16,621 nt of DNA from Physocladia obscura. Its lineage: Eukaryota > Chytridiomycota > Chytridiomycetes > Chytridiales > Chytriomycetaceae. The stretch covers positions 1-16,621 of the forward strand of contig JADGJH010000575.1 of NCBI GenBank assembly GCA_027596945.1, in the 5' to 3' direction. Position numbers and translations under genes: made by a program. This document shows positions 9,229 through 16,621 of this stretch, in pieces. The notes under the pieces are model-generated. The model saw only the letters and a program-made list of their open reading frames with translations. It searched no databases and was not told where the DNA came from. Numbering within the stretch: the stretch's first letter is position 1; every line of letters starts with the position of its first letter.

Positions 9229-9819
9229 TCATTGAAGCTTTTTGGCATCCTCATTCTTTCCTCCATGGGTTTGATTTTTTTGAGGCGGAGCAGGAGACGG
9301 CGACGCGCCATCGGCATCTTGATCGATGGTCAGGTTGACGAGGAAGGCGAGACCCAAAAGTGCAGCATCGATAGCAACGACAAACCCAATATCGTACAGC
9401 GCAGCGAGCTCTTCAGTCGCTGAGAGTTTCGCGCGACCTGACGTTACGCGCAGCCACAGTACAGGCGACGCGCGTTTGAGAAGCGGGGGAATTGCACACG
9501 CGATGGCACACACAAAAGTCGCCACATGCGATACGCGCGTTTGCTTCTTGTCAGTAGCCGCGTTGAACAGCGACACGCCCACCAGCAGCGCCCACGCACC
9601 CACAAGTCCTGCCCAAAACCATACCGGTGCGGCAAGAATTGCCCGGTGCACACTGAGAATTTCTGCACGTTGACTCCCAACAATCTTCGACTTGAGAAGC
9701 GCTGCGTTGCCGAACGCCGCCCGCACAAACGGTGCCACGTGGTACGCTCCAAGCGCAAGATCGGTGCCAAACACTCCAAGGAGAAGCCCGACAAGCGCAG
9801 TCTGAAGCGGCGGAGCCAT
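9229..9819 (-). CDS. Four-helix membrane protein, tandem paralogue A
   Basis: Intronless, 196 aa from the ATG at 9819 (MAPPLQT); an in-frame ATG at 9864 would add only a Lys/Thr-rich, poorly conserved leader. Predicted helices are at about 6-26, 62-86, 98-115 and 141-163. Conserved positions shared with the other copies include GSQR (48-51), the APxWFW motif (64-69), SLFNAATD (83-90) and EELAALYDIGF (136-146). The tail from about 165 is acidic then Pro-rich and Lys-rich. This copy is clearly more G+C-rich at third positions than paralogues B and C, as is the upstream SWI3 gene. Topology loosely recalls Shr3-type ER packaging chaperones (four helices, long first loop), but I see no sequence match that proves it. 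No function is assigned. Confidence 0.83.
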   Translation of the reverse strand: MAPPLQTALVGLLLGVFGTDLALGAYHVAPFVRAAFGNAALLKSKIVGSQRAEILSVHRAILAAPVWFWAGLVGAWALLVGVSLFNAATDKKQTRVSHVATFVCAIACAIPPLLKRASPVLWLRVTSGRAKLSATEELAALYDIGFVVAIDAALLGLAFLVNLTIDQDADGASPSPAPPQKNQTHGGKNEDAKKLQ

Positions 9820-9909
9820 TTGTTTTGTTTTTTTGATGTTTTTTGTTGTTTTCTGATTGGTCACTCTTTGTCTTTGTGGGGGAAAACAACAAAAAAAATC
9901 AACCCAAAA

Positions 9910-12144
9910 TCATCCAAGCGATGCCATCACAATTCCATCTGGTGGCGGTGGTGCCGTTTGTTGTACAATAATTTTTGGCCCTTTAGATCCAGCGAAAGAC
10001 GACCCGAGTTGAAGCAATAAGTTTGAATTAGTGTTGTTGCCATTGCTCTCGTCCTGTATCAGGTTGTCTTTCAACGCCTGCAAATCACTCCGGTCTTTCT
10101 TAAGTTGCATCTTTTCGGCCAAAACAAGCTTTTTTTCTTTTTCGACTTCTTGCATTTCTGCCTCAATTACTGCTTCAACATCTTGGAAATGCTTCAACTT
10201 AATTCCCATTTTTTTGATGTGCAAATTGATAATCTTCATTGTCAAACGGCGTGCTTCTGTTGCTTCTGCGGCTGCAATCGTAGTTGCTTTTGCTGCAGCA
10301 GCTCCAAGAGCAGTTGCAGCAGCATGCTCAACTGAATTATGCTTGTATCCATTACTTGTTAACGCTGATGCAATTGCATCTTGGGTTTTTTTGGCTATAC
10401 TGCTTTCAGCTTTGACTGGCGAATCCAAAATCATTCCATCAATTTCACCGGAACCACCACCACCACTCGCAGCATTATAACCATCTTTCATGGCCCCAAC
10501 CGCAGCTCTCGCCGATGCCTTGGCAACCCCTGGTCTCACCAGCCCAACCAACAGACTTACAACACTCAAAACAGGATTATCAGCTCCACTAAACGGCAAA
10601 AGATCACCACCGCGTCCCGCGCCGTACGCAAGGGGGCCCAGTTCCGACTCCGGAACACCAAACAGACTATCTTCGTTCTCGAGCGGAATTTCGAGGAACT
10701 TCAACACACACGCGTCTTTTGATTTCGTGCCCACATGCTGAGAGATTTTCGTCCAGTCTTGGTCGTGCAGTTCGATTGCTTCGAGAAGAAGCAGCGTTTC
10801 TTGATCGGTCCACGTGTTGTTTGCTTTTGTTGCGATGTTGGTGTTGGTGGTGGATGTGATTCGCGTGAAATCTCCGCTGTATAGATTCGACGGGTATCGG
10901 CCATCTAGATAGCAGTCTTTGCAAATATTAAGGCCGGCGTCGTGGGGTTCTCTGAATCCAGACGAATTGGCAGACGAGTCAATCAAGGTGTTTGTCGCTG
11001 TGCCGATGCCGGCGCCCCCACTAGTGCCCGTAGCAGCAGACTGCTTCTCAAATGATACATGGTATCTGGCTTCGGTGCAGTCTACTCCGCATGTTCTACA
11101 GCTGAATTTTATCTTTTTTGACGGAGACGGATCATCTGATGTTGATGCTGCAGTCTTTTCTTCTGTTGAGTCGCTGCTTCTCTTTTTTTGGTTGTAAATA
11201 TTCGGAAGAGAGACATTTTGTGCAGTGATTGCGGATCCACTGCCAAAACCTTCTGTTTTGGGTTGTTGGCGCGATGCATCTTTGTTTAATGGAACGCTTG
11301 GACCAAAAGGGATAAGACCGCGTGGCGTATCAGCAGTGACGCCAAAATGGCCAGTGAACGATGGACCCATTAAGCTTGGACGAGAATCGGGGTCAACCTT
11401 TTGTGAATGATTTTATTATTTTATTAGTGGCAAAAAAAAAAAGTCAGAACTAACCTGGAAGTTTATCAAACCCCACTGTTCCAAAAAAGAATGAATCCTC
11501 ATGATGGAGCAAACATCGCCAGCCAAATTTCTGCGACAAGCAGTCACCGTTAAATATTCAGCAGGATTCAATCGGTAACTATTGACCATGAAGGACCGAT
11601 AGTCTTGATAAATTAACGGAGTTTTGCTTTTGTTTTTGTTTGAAAAGAACTCGGGGAGAGCCTTTTTTTCTATATCGTGAATAGTTGAATGGTCGAACCA
11701 AGTTGCGTACGAGGGGATGAATATTTCTGCGGTTTGGGAAGCAAGGTATTTGACTGCGCTTGGCGATGAATAATCGACGCCTGGCTCGAGAACTTTGACT
11801 GGAATTCCAGTTGCGGTTTTTTCGAGCAGCGGGGCGTTGCTGATGTCGTGGGTCGTGGGCAGTTGGTGTTTAACTAGAACCGTTTTTAGTTTGATATTTA
11901 GTTACACCTGCATAAAATAAGTGAGAGGGGAGAGCGCGGGACACGCACCGGGCGGCGGCTGGGGCCTGTCCGGATCGCGGCGCGCGTCTTTCTTCTGCTG
12001 CGCAACACGCGGCTGCATCTGCGGCGGCTGCGGCAGGCCGGCGTCATCGGCGTCAATGTCGTCGTCATCGTCGTCGTTCAGATCGAGGTCGTCGTCGTCG
12101 TCGTCGTCCTCGGCGTCGTCATCGAATTCGTATGGCGGTGGCAT
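9910..12144 (-). CDS. SWI3: SWI/SNF-RSC complex subunit of the Swi3/Rsc8/SMARCC family, 3 exons
   Basis: Exons on the minus strand are 12144-11949, 11873-11455 and 11397-9910, giving 700 aa. Order of domains: an acidic run of Asp (about 8-36); a SWIRM domain at about 115-205 with [45 protein letters not shown] and [12 protein letters not shown]; the following segment [17 protein letters not shown]; a ZZ-type zinc finger with Cys pairs at about 305/308 and 364/367; a SANT domain at about 401-446 ([20 protein letters not shown]); the LGPLAYG and GNP-like stretch; and a C-terminal coiled coil at about 584-654. These are the hallmarks of the dimeric core subunit of ATP-dependent chromatin remodellers. 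Intron 1 uses the acceptor at 11874 because the earlier AG would run into a stop. Whether it serves SWI/SNF, RSC or both cannot be told from one gene. Confidence 0.93.
12042..12123. repeat. Imperfect (GTC)n trinucleotide array coding a poly-Asp tract
   Basis: Interrupted GTC/ATC repeats in the first exon of the SWI3-like gene. On the coding strand they read mostly GAC codons and give an Asp-rich stretch of nearly thirty residues with a few Ala, Leu, Asn and Ile interruptions. The run stays in frame throughout. Confidence 0.8.
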
Positions 12145-12221
12145 TTTGCTCAGTTCAGTGAATGGAAAAGCTGTCTTTCTTTTTTTCTGTCCAAACTGAC
12201 GACAACCTTCTCTCGCATACG
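12145..12221. promoter_or_regulatory. 77-bp divergent spacer between SWI3-like gene and EFM5
   Basis: The two start codons point away from each other across 77 bp. This must hold both leaders and probably a shared promoter. It contains a T-rich stretch on the plus strand near 12177-12187 and no clear TATA element. Bidirectional promoter function is inferred from geometry only. Confidence 0.45.
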
Positions 12222-13145
12222 ATGGCCAATTATCTCTCATCGCAAGACTCAGACTCGGACTCTGACGATGCAATCGTCCTTCCCGCCGATACACTGGCTT
12301 TGGTAAGACTAGTTCTTGTTTGCTGCCATGTGGTGACTGGCAAACTACTACAGTTGCAATCGTTTCTGGCCGAGAAAGACGAACAGGAGCAGCGATTCAA
12401 CGCAATCAAAATAGATGCTCACACGTGAGCAAACTTCTCCGCTTATTGTTGATTAATCGATTGATTCACTCTTCAACTTATGCAGTGCTGCTGACGCTGC
12501 CGCTGCCGTCCGCCGTATCGAAGTCACAATGGCGGACTTTGCTGAGGACTGGCAGCTTTCCCAGTTTTGGTATGATGACCAAACGGCTCGTCACCTCGCA
12601 ACTCACGCACTTGCTGCCACACCAACATCCGGCTCTCTAGCTTGTGTCAGCTCACCAACAGTCTTTGTTGAAATAATGGTTGGTAAATCGCTTTGCCTGG
12701 GCATCCCATATGTTTATATTGTATTCTGCAGAAATTTCAGGCGTCCCTTCCCGAATCAGTGCATCCTTACGTGTTTGAATTCGACCGCCGGTTCTCTGTT
12801 TTTGGCGACGCATTCGTTTTTTTCGACTTTAACAACCCTGTGTCATTTTCGCATCCGCACAATTTAAACCACCAATTCGATACGCTTGTTGTTGATCCGC
12901 CATTTCTAAGTGACGATTGCTGGTCAAAAACAAGCGAATGTGTGCGATGGCTTGCTAAAAATCACAAGTGTAATATTATTGTATGCACTGGCTTGGTCAT
13001 GAAAGACAAAATTCTTAATGAGTTAGATTGCCGTTTGACGTCGTTTGAGCCAAAGCACAAGGGTGGTTTATCAAATGAATTTGGGTGTTTTACAAATTTC
13101 GAGTCTGATGGATTCAAATGGGTTCGAGATTCCAAGTCAACTTAA
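12222..13145 (+). CDS. EFM5: eEF1A lysine methyltransferase (EFM5 / EEF1AKMT1, formerly N6AMT2), 4 exons
   Basis: Exons are 12222-12302, 12354-12424, 12486-12678 and 12732-13145, giving 252 aa (yeast Efm5 about 248). After an acidic Ser/Asp start (SSQDSDSDSDD) comes a short helix, then the family motif LSQFWYDDQTA at about residues 84-94 and ACVSSPTVFV. A Rossmann-like methyltransferase fold follows: VFEFDRRFSVFG, the catalytic DPPFLS motif at 170-175, then IIVCTGLVM and a C-terminal FEPKHKGGLSNEFGCFTNF. The enzyme uses S-adenosylmethionine to methylate a lysine of translation elongation factor 1A (Lys79 in yeast); substrate here is inferred from orthology. I preferred the ATG at 12222 over 12162 because the longer start adds residues unlike the family. 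AATAAA overlaps the stop codon. Confidence 0.92.
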
Positions 13146-13149
13146 TAAA
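13144..13149 (+). terminator. Candidate polyadenylation signal AATAAA of EFM5
   Basis: AATAAA begins within the TAA stop codon of EFM5 at 13143-13145. Such overlap is common in compact genomes, but AT-richness makes chance occurrence possible. Confidence 0.35.
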
Positions 13150-14233
13150 ATATTGCTGGTAGAAGTTATATAACCAAGTCATTGAGTGGGGTGAAAAAAT
13201 TATAAAAATTTTGCTTTTGGAATTTTGCGAAAAGTGGGTTGACTTGATAAGTAAAAAAATTGAGTTTTGCAAAGTTCTCGCAAATCAGTTGAAATTTGCA
13301 ATGGCACAAACAAACAAAAAAACCAAAATGGCAAATGGCTAACAAAAAAAATCCTCACACGAGGAAACACACTGCTTGGTGTTGAAGACCTGAAAATGCT
13401 CGTTGTTTTGCAAATAAATCGTAACTTTCGCAAATTCCTAATTACAATCCTCTTGACGGAACGGCACAATATGGCTTCATTTGTCCAAGTACAGACATCT
13501 TGCAATTAACTAAATATAAGCAGTATGGCAGTGCAATTATTGGCCTGAGAATGTCAAAGTGGTGATTCCAATTGTGTCTCACCTTCTGTTGATTATTGTG
13601 TCATAATCCTTAGGTAAGTTCGATCCATAGGAAAGTTAAGCCTGTGATATATAAACTCTAAGTAACGGCTTATGAAAACTCAGGGACGTGGGGCGTGTGA
13701 TTGTCAAGATTTTCTTTAAAAAATCCCTCTCATCTTTTCTTTATTGAACACACAACACAGGGAACATAAAACGATTTTAACACATTGAAATCTCACTGAT
13801 CACAACAAAGGCATTCAGCGAAGATGGAGAAATACATTTGTATGCTAGCTCAATGCAAAAGACATTGTAGATCATCAACCAGCCAGCCAAACTGCAGCTT
13901 GCAATCTTGTCAGTCATCACTTGACTGATGCCTTCTTTGTGGCAGATTGCAGTCATCAAGGCAAAAATTTCTTTTCTGCAATCAATCAGCCAACTGCAAC
14001 CATTGTCAGGTGGAGGTAGCACTTATGTTGGGACCAAGAGTTCTGATATGCTGTATAGTACACAGAATTTTATTATTATTTACTAATGCTTTTTGAAACT
14101 TGAAAAACAGAAAATAGTTGCTTTCGGACATAAAAATAAACCCCCTGTGCGCCCCACACACACTTTTCAGAGTTTGATTGTTCATAAAAAATTAAGCGGT
14201 GAATGGTGGGATCGCTCAACTTTGATAGACGTA
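13150..14233. other. About 1.1 kb between convergent genes without a convincing gene
   Basis: This is the longest gene-poor stretch apart from the transposase remnant. It holds the 3' flanks of EFM5 and the ANKRD40-like gene, A/T-rich low-complexity sequence around 13195-13340, and two open stretches I cannot identify. One is 13425-13565 on the plus strand, about 46 residues with no ATG at its start, containing NPLDGTAQYGFICPS. The other is 13777-14022 on the minus strand, 81 residues starting MLPPPDNGCSWLIDC, Cys-rich and followed by AATAAA on the same strand near 13740. Neither matches a family I know and neither has clear splice partners. They could be decayed genes, unrecognised exons or chance frames. 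Confidence 0.5.
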
Positions 14234-14239
14234 TTTATT
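14234..14239 (-). terminator. Candidate polyadenylation signal AATAAA of the ANKRD40-like gene
   Basis: AATAAA on the minus strand lies 19 bases beyond the stop codon of the ANKRD40-like gene, a typical poly(A)-signal position. Confidence 0.45.
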
Positions 14240-14258
14240 GCTAGAAATTGAATATGTT

Positions 14259-15137
14259 TTAAAAACTTTCTTTTAATTTGAGTGATACACCATTCAATAC
14301 AACTCCATTACCATGCTTAAAATGCAAAGCAGCTCTTTGTGTAAATTGTTTTTTGTTTATAGGAATTATTATCTCAGTTGACGTTGAAATTGACAATCGT
14401 GAAATTGATCTAACAAGTTTCTCATCGATATCGAGCTCATAATATACTTGTTGAACCATTTGTAAGATAGACATATTTCCCGAAAAATAAATTGCCCCAA
14501 CAATACAACGAAGGCCCTTTTTGTTTTGAATATAAACTATAATTTCTTGCAACACTTCTTCCTCTTTTCTTTTGCTTTTTTCCAATATTTGTGTTGGTAC
14601 TTCAGCTTGGATTTCTACACTATTATTCAAGTCATATGAATTCAAATGGTAAGCTGGCGCGTTAGATTGAATTTGAGCAGTTGATGATGACCCGACATTT
14701 TTGGTTTCGGCCATTATCTGATCGATAGATGGCAATGATGCAGCATCAATGAGGTAGTTTGGAACAAACACGTCAGATTTCGGATTCTTAGAAACTGACA
14801 TTGGTGTTGGTGCAAGACCAAGTACACTACGCATTTCGTCTGAAGAGCAGAGATCGGCAATACTTGTACCCTTTGCATTGACGGCATTCACATTGGCGCC
14901 GTTTTGAACAAGAAGTTCGGCTATTGCAATATGGTTTCGTTTGACAGCCCACATTAATCCAGTCCTGATTACAGTTTGTCAGCACAAAATCTCGTTATGT
15001 AAAGCCCGGAGCAATACAAACCACTTATTGATTGGATGTGCAAACTGCACCACTGCCGCTTTTCCAGCCCAATCTGCATCCAGGAATACTTTCACCGCGT
15101 CTACATTTCCTGTTGCGCATGTCTCAAGGAATTCCAT
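14259..15137 (-). CDS. ANKRD40: ANKRD40-like ankyrin repeat protein, 2 exons
   Basis: Exons on the minus strand are 15137-15022 and 14964-14259, giving 273 aa. Residues about 1-85 are ankyrin repeats: MEFLETCATGNVDAVKVFLD, then across the splice join NKWTGLMWAVKRNHIAIAEL and VQNGANVNAVNAKGTSIADL. The motif FVPNYL at 105-110 and the preceding Met/Gly helix match the same place in animal ANKRD40. A low-complexity linker follows, and residues about 180-273 form a folded C-terminal region (LQEIIVYIQNK, QQVYYELDIDEKLVRSISRL) resembling the C-terminal domain of ANKRD40. The donor at 15021 was chosen because it restores the WTxLxWA ankyrin motif; a GT five bases earlier in the transcript would delete the Trp but keep frame. 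Molecular function is poorly known even in animals. Confidence 0.82.
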
Positions 15138-15173
15138 TTTTCAGGATTTGATTTGGAAAAAAAAAAAATCGTC
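15138..15173. promoter_or_regulatory. 36-bp divergent spacer between ANKRD40-like gene and GGTase-I beta gene
   Basis: Start codons at 15137 (minus) and 15174 (plus) leave 36 bp, including a run of twelve A on the plus strand (about 15157-15168). Overlapping transcript leaders or a shared promoter are inferred from the spacing. Confidence 0.4.
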
Positions 15174-16604
15174 ATGGAGAAGTCAATCTTTCCACGCCGC
15201 GAAGACATCCGATTCTTCAAATATGGACTGTCTCTGCTACCGTATTATATGACAGAATACGACTCCAGCAGGTTTTGATTAATTTTATTTGTTTGTTCCG
15301 ATCGTATCCTAATCCGACTACATTTTGTATTCAGAATGGCTATTGTGTTCTACGGTGTGTCTGGTATCGATATTTGCGGCGGCATAGCAACTGAAATTTC
15401 CGAAAAAAACCGTGTCGATTGGATTGACTGGATCTATGCACAGCAAGTTGTGCCATCATGGGGTTGGTTTGCTTTTTCCAATTCAGTGTACTCAATTTGC
15501 TTCTTGTATTGTTTCCAGACCTTGTTGCACAAGAACAACCTCCGAATAATGTGTCATGGCAAATTTTTGGCTTTCGCGCTTCACCGTCATCCGGGCGGCC
15601 GTTTTTACCAAATCAAGTAATGCCTAATATATAAATATTTTTTTAGTCTGAGATTTCATAAACTCTGGAATACCATTTAGACTTTATCAGAATATTGGCC
15701 ACATGATACCTCCCATATCGCGATGACATATACAGCACTCACTACCCTAGTTATTCTTAGCGATGATTTATCCCGAGTAAACCGCGAAGCCATTGTACAA
15801 TCTCTCAAACATTCGCAAACGCCTTCTGGATGGTTTAAATTCTATATACCCATCTTATTTTTATTTACATTATTCATTTTTTTAGTTTTTTTTATTGTTT
15901 TCGTCTGTTTATATTTTATTTATATTTTATTTTAGTTTCATTGCGTCTGCTGACAGTCCAGAGTCCGACATGCGTTTTTTATTTGCTGCATGTGCAGTTT
16001 CATATATTCTGAATGATTTTCGTGGAATCGACAAAAGCCGTGCCATCAAGTATGTTCTCAACAGTCGGTCCTATGATGGTGGATTTGCTCAATCTCCTGG
16101 TCTCGAAAGTCATGGCGGGTCAACATATTGCGCTATTGCATCTTTGGCGCTTCTTGGTATGCTGGATGTGCTGGAAGACCACAAAACAGAACTGGTAGAA
16201 TGGCTACTCAAGCGCCAGAATGAAGTAGATGGTGGGTTTGCCGGAAGACCTGAGAAAGATTCGGATACTTGCTATTCCTTTTGGATTGGAGCTAGTTTAG
16301 AGGTGAGTTTCTCCTTATTTAGAGATATATTTTTGACTATTAACATTAGATTCTTGGAGCTTTGGAGTATTCAGATGCAGTGGCAAACAAAAAATATCTT
16401 GGAACAACAATAAGTGCTAGAGGAGGTTTTGCAAAACATGCTGTCGAAGGGACTCAGCCTGATCCACTCCACTCGTATATGGCTCTAGCGGCATTATCAA
16501 TTTCAACTGAGCCAGGTCTACTGCCAATTTTACCTCAGCTCAATATCACCCGCCGAGCTTTAAATCATTTGCAAAATGAAACTAAATGGTGGAAAAACAA
16601 GTAA
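15174..16604 (+). CDS. CDC43: Geranylgeranyltransferase type I beta subunit (PGGT1B/Cdc43), 6 exons
   Basis: Exons are 15174-15271, 15335-15462, 15519-15616, 15681-15832, 15936-16302 and 16350-16604, giving 365 aa (human 377). The enzyme, with an alpha subunit shared with farnesyltransferase, attaches geranylgeranyl to CaaX cysteines of Rho/Rac/Cdc42-type GTPases. Landmarks: REDIRFFKYGLSLLP; FYGVSGIDI; MTYTALTTLVILSDDLSRVN; ESDMRFLFAACAVSYILND; SYDGGFAQSPGLESHGGSTY; VDGGFAGRPEKDSDTCYSFW; GGFAKHAVEGTQPDPLHSY. The three zinc ligands are present: D269 and C271 in DTCYSFW and H322 in PLHSY. GGF repeats mark the alpha-alpha barrel. The stretch after exon 2 (WDLVAQEQPPNNVSW) is a short version of the variable loop before the GFR motif. 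The gene is complete, with the stop 17 bases before the window end. Confidence 0.94.
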
Positions 16605-16621
16605 TAAACAAAAAAAAAAAA

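Noticed and set aside
9033..9317. Minus-strand open frame of 94 residues overlapping paralogues A and B
   Set aside because: It is a shadow frame across the junction of two well-supported genes with shared motifs.
9526..10020. Plus-strand open frame of 164 residues
   Set aside because: It is antisense to paralogue A and the SWI3-like gene, Arg/His-rich as expected from a G+C-rich shadow.
11879..11905. Earlier splice acceptor (TTTTATGCAG) in SWI3-like intron 1
   Set aside because: Every frame after it meets a stop codon before the conserved region; the acceptor at 11874 restores an open frame into SWIRM.
13117..13136. GGTTCGAGATTCC, another B-box-like string
   Set aside because: It lies inside the EFM5 coding sequence and no tRNA cloverleaf can be built around it.
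13200..13505. Minus-strand open frame of 101 residues next to EFM5
   Set aside because: Composition is that of AT-rich non-coding sequence (Phe/Leu/Lys runs), with no motif and no homology recalled.
13610..13630. GTTCGATCC resembling a tRNA T-loop/B-box
   Set aside because: Flanking bases cannot form a T stem, and no A-box or acceptor stem lies at the right distance.
13684..14162. Inverted GTGGGGCG strings at both ends, suggesting a small transposon
   Set aside because: Only about eight bases match and flanking bases diverge; there is no target duplication or longer terminal repeat.
16605..16621. A-rich end that could be a cDNA poly(A) tail
   Set aside because: The gene before it still contains five introns, so this is genomic; the run is probably a low-complexity contig edge.

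Overview
This is a compact, intron-rich, AT-leaning eukaryotic segment that uses the standard code. It most likely comes from a zoosporic (flagellated) fungus such as a chytrid. The fungal side rests on an Slp1-type SUN protein, a Swi3/Rsc8-type protein with SWIRM, ZZ and SANT domains, and Efm5. The flagellated side rests on a complete gene for the axonemal protein CFAP206, which non-flagellated fungi are expected to lack. The organism call is an inference. I worked out 31 introns by hand, all GT-AG and 46-103 nt long; each gene model reads through its joins in one frame and matches remembered family motifs.

Layout: 49-1106 (-) is a decayed IS630/Tc1-like DDE transposase. It ends almost at the start codon of an HSBP1 homologue (1125-1476 +, 77 aa). 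Convergent with that is the SUN-domain ER protein SLP1 (1524-4885 -, 1032 aa), which lies head-to-head with CFAP206 (4896-7744 +, 684 aa), with only 10 bp between the two start codons. Then come four minus-strand genes in tandem: a Swi3/Rsc8/SMARCC chromatin remodeller subunit (9910-12144, 700 aa), followed by three paralogues of an unrecognised four-helix membrane protein (9229-9819, 8597-9145, 7792-8409). Divergent from the remodeller gene is the eEF1A lysine methyltransferase EFM5/EEF1AKMT1 (12222-13145 +, 252 aa). After about 1.1 kb without a convincing gene come an ANKRD40-like ankyrin protein (14259-15137 -, 273 aa) and, divergent from it by 36 bp, the geranylgeranyltransferase-I beta subunit (15174-16604 +, 365 aa).

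The genes do not form a pathway; most are ordinary nuclear housekeeping genes packed in alternating head-to-head and tail-to-tail arrangement. The most unusual items are the triplicated four-helix membrane protein family, the extreme head-to-head packing of SLP1 and CFAP206, the transposon remnant where the HSBP1 promoter should be, and the high share of 5' splice sites beginning GTT (12 of 31). I see no rRNA, tRNA, CRISPR or bacterial-type operon.
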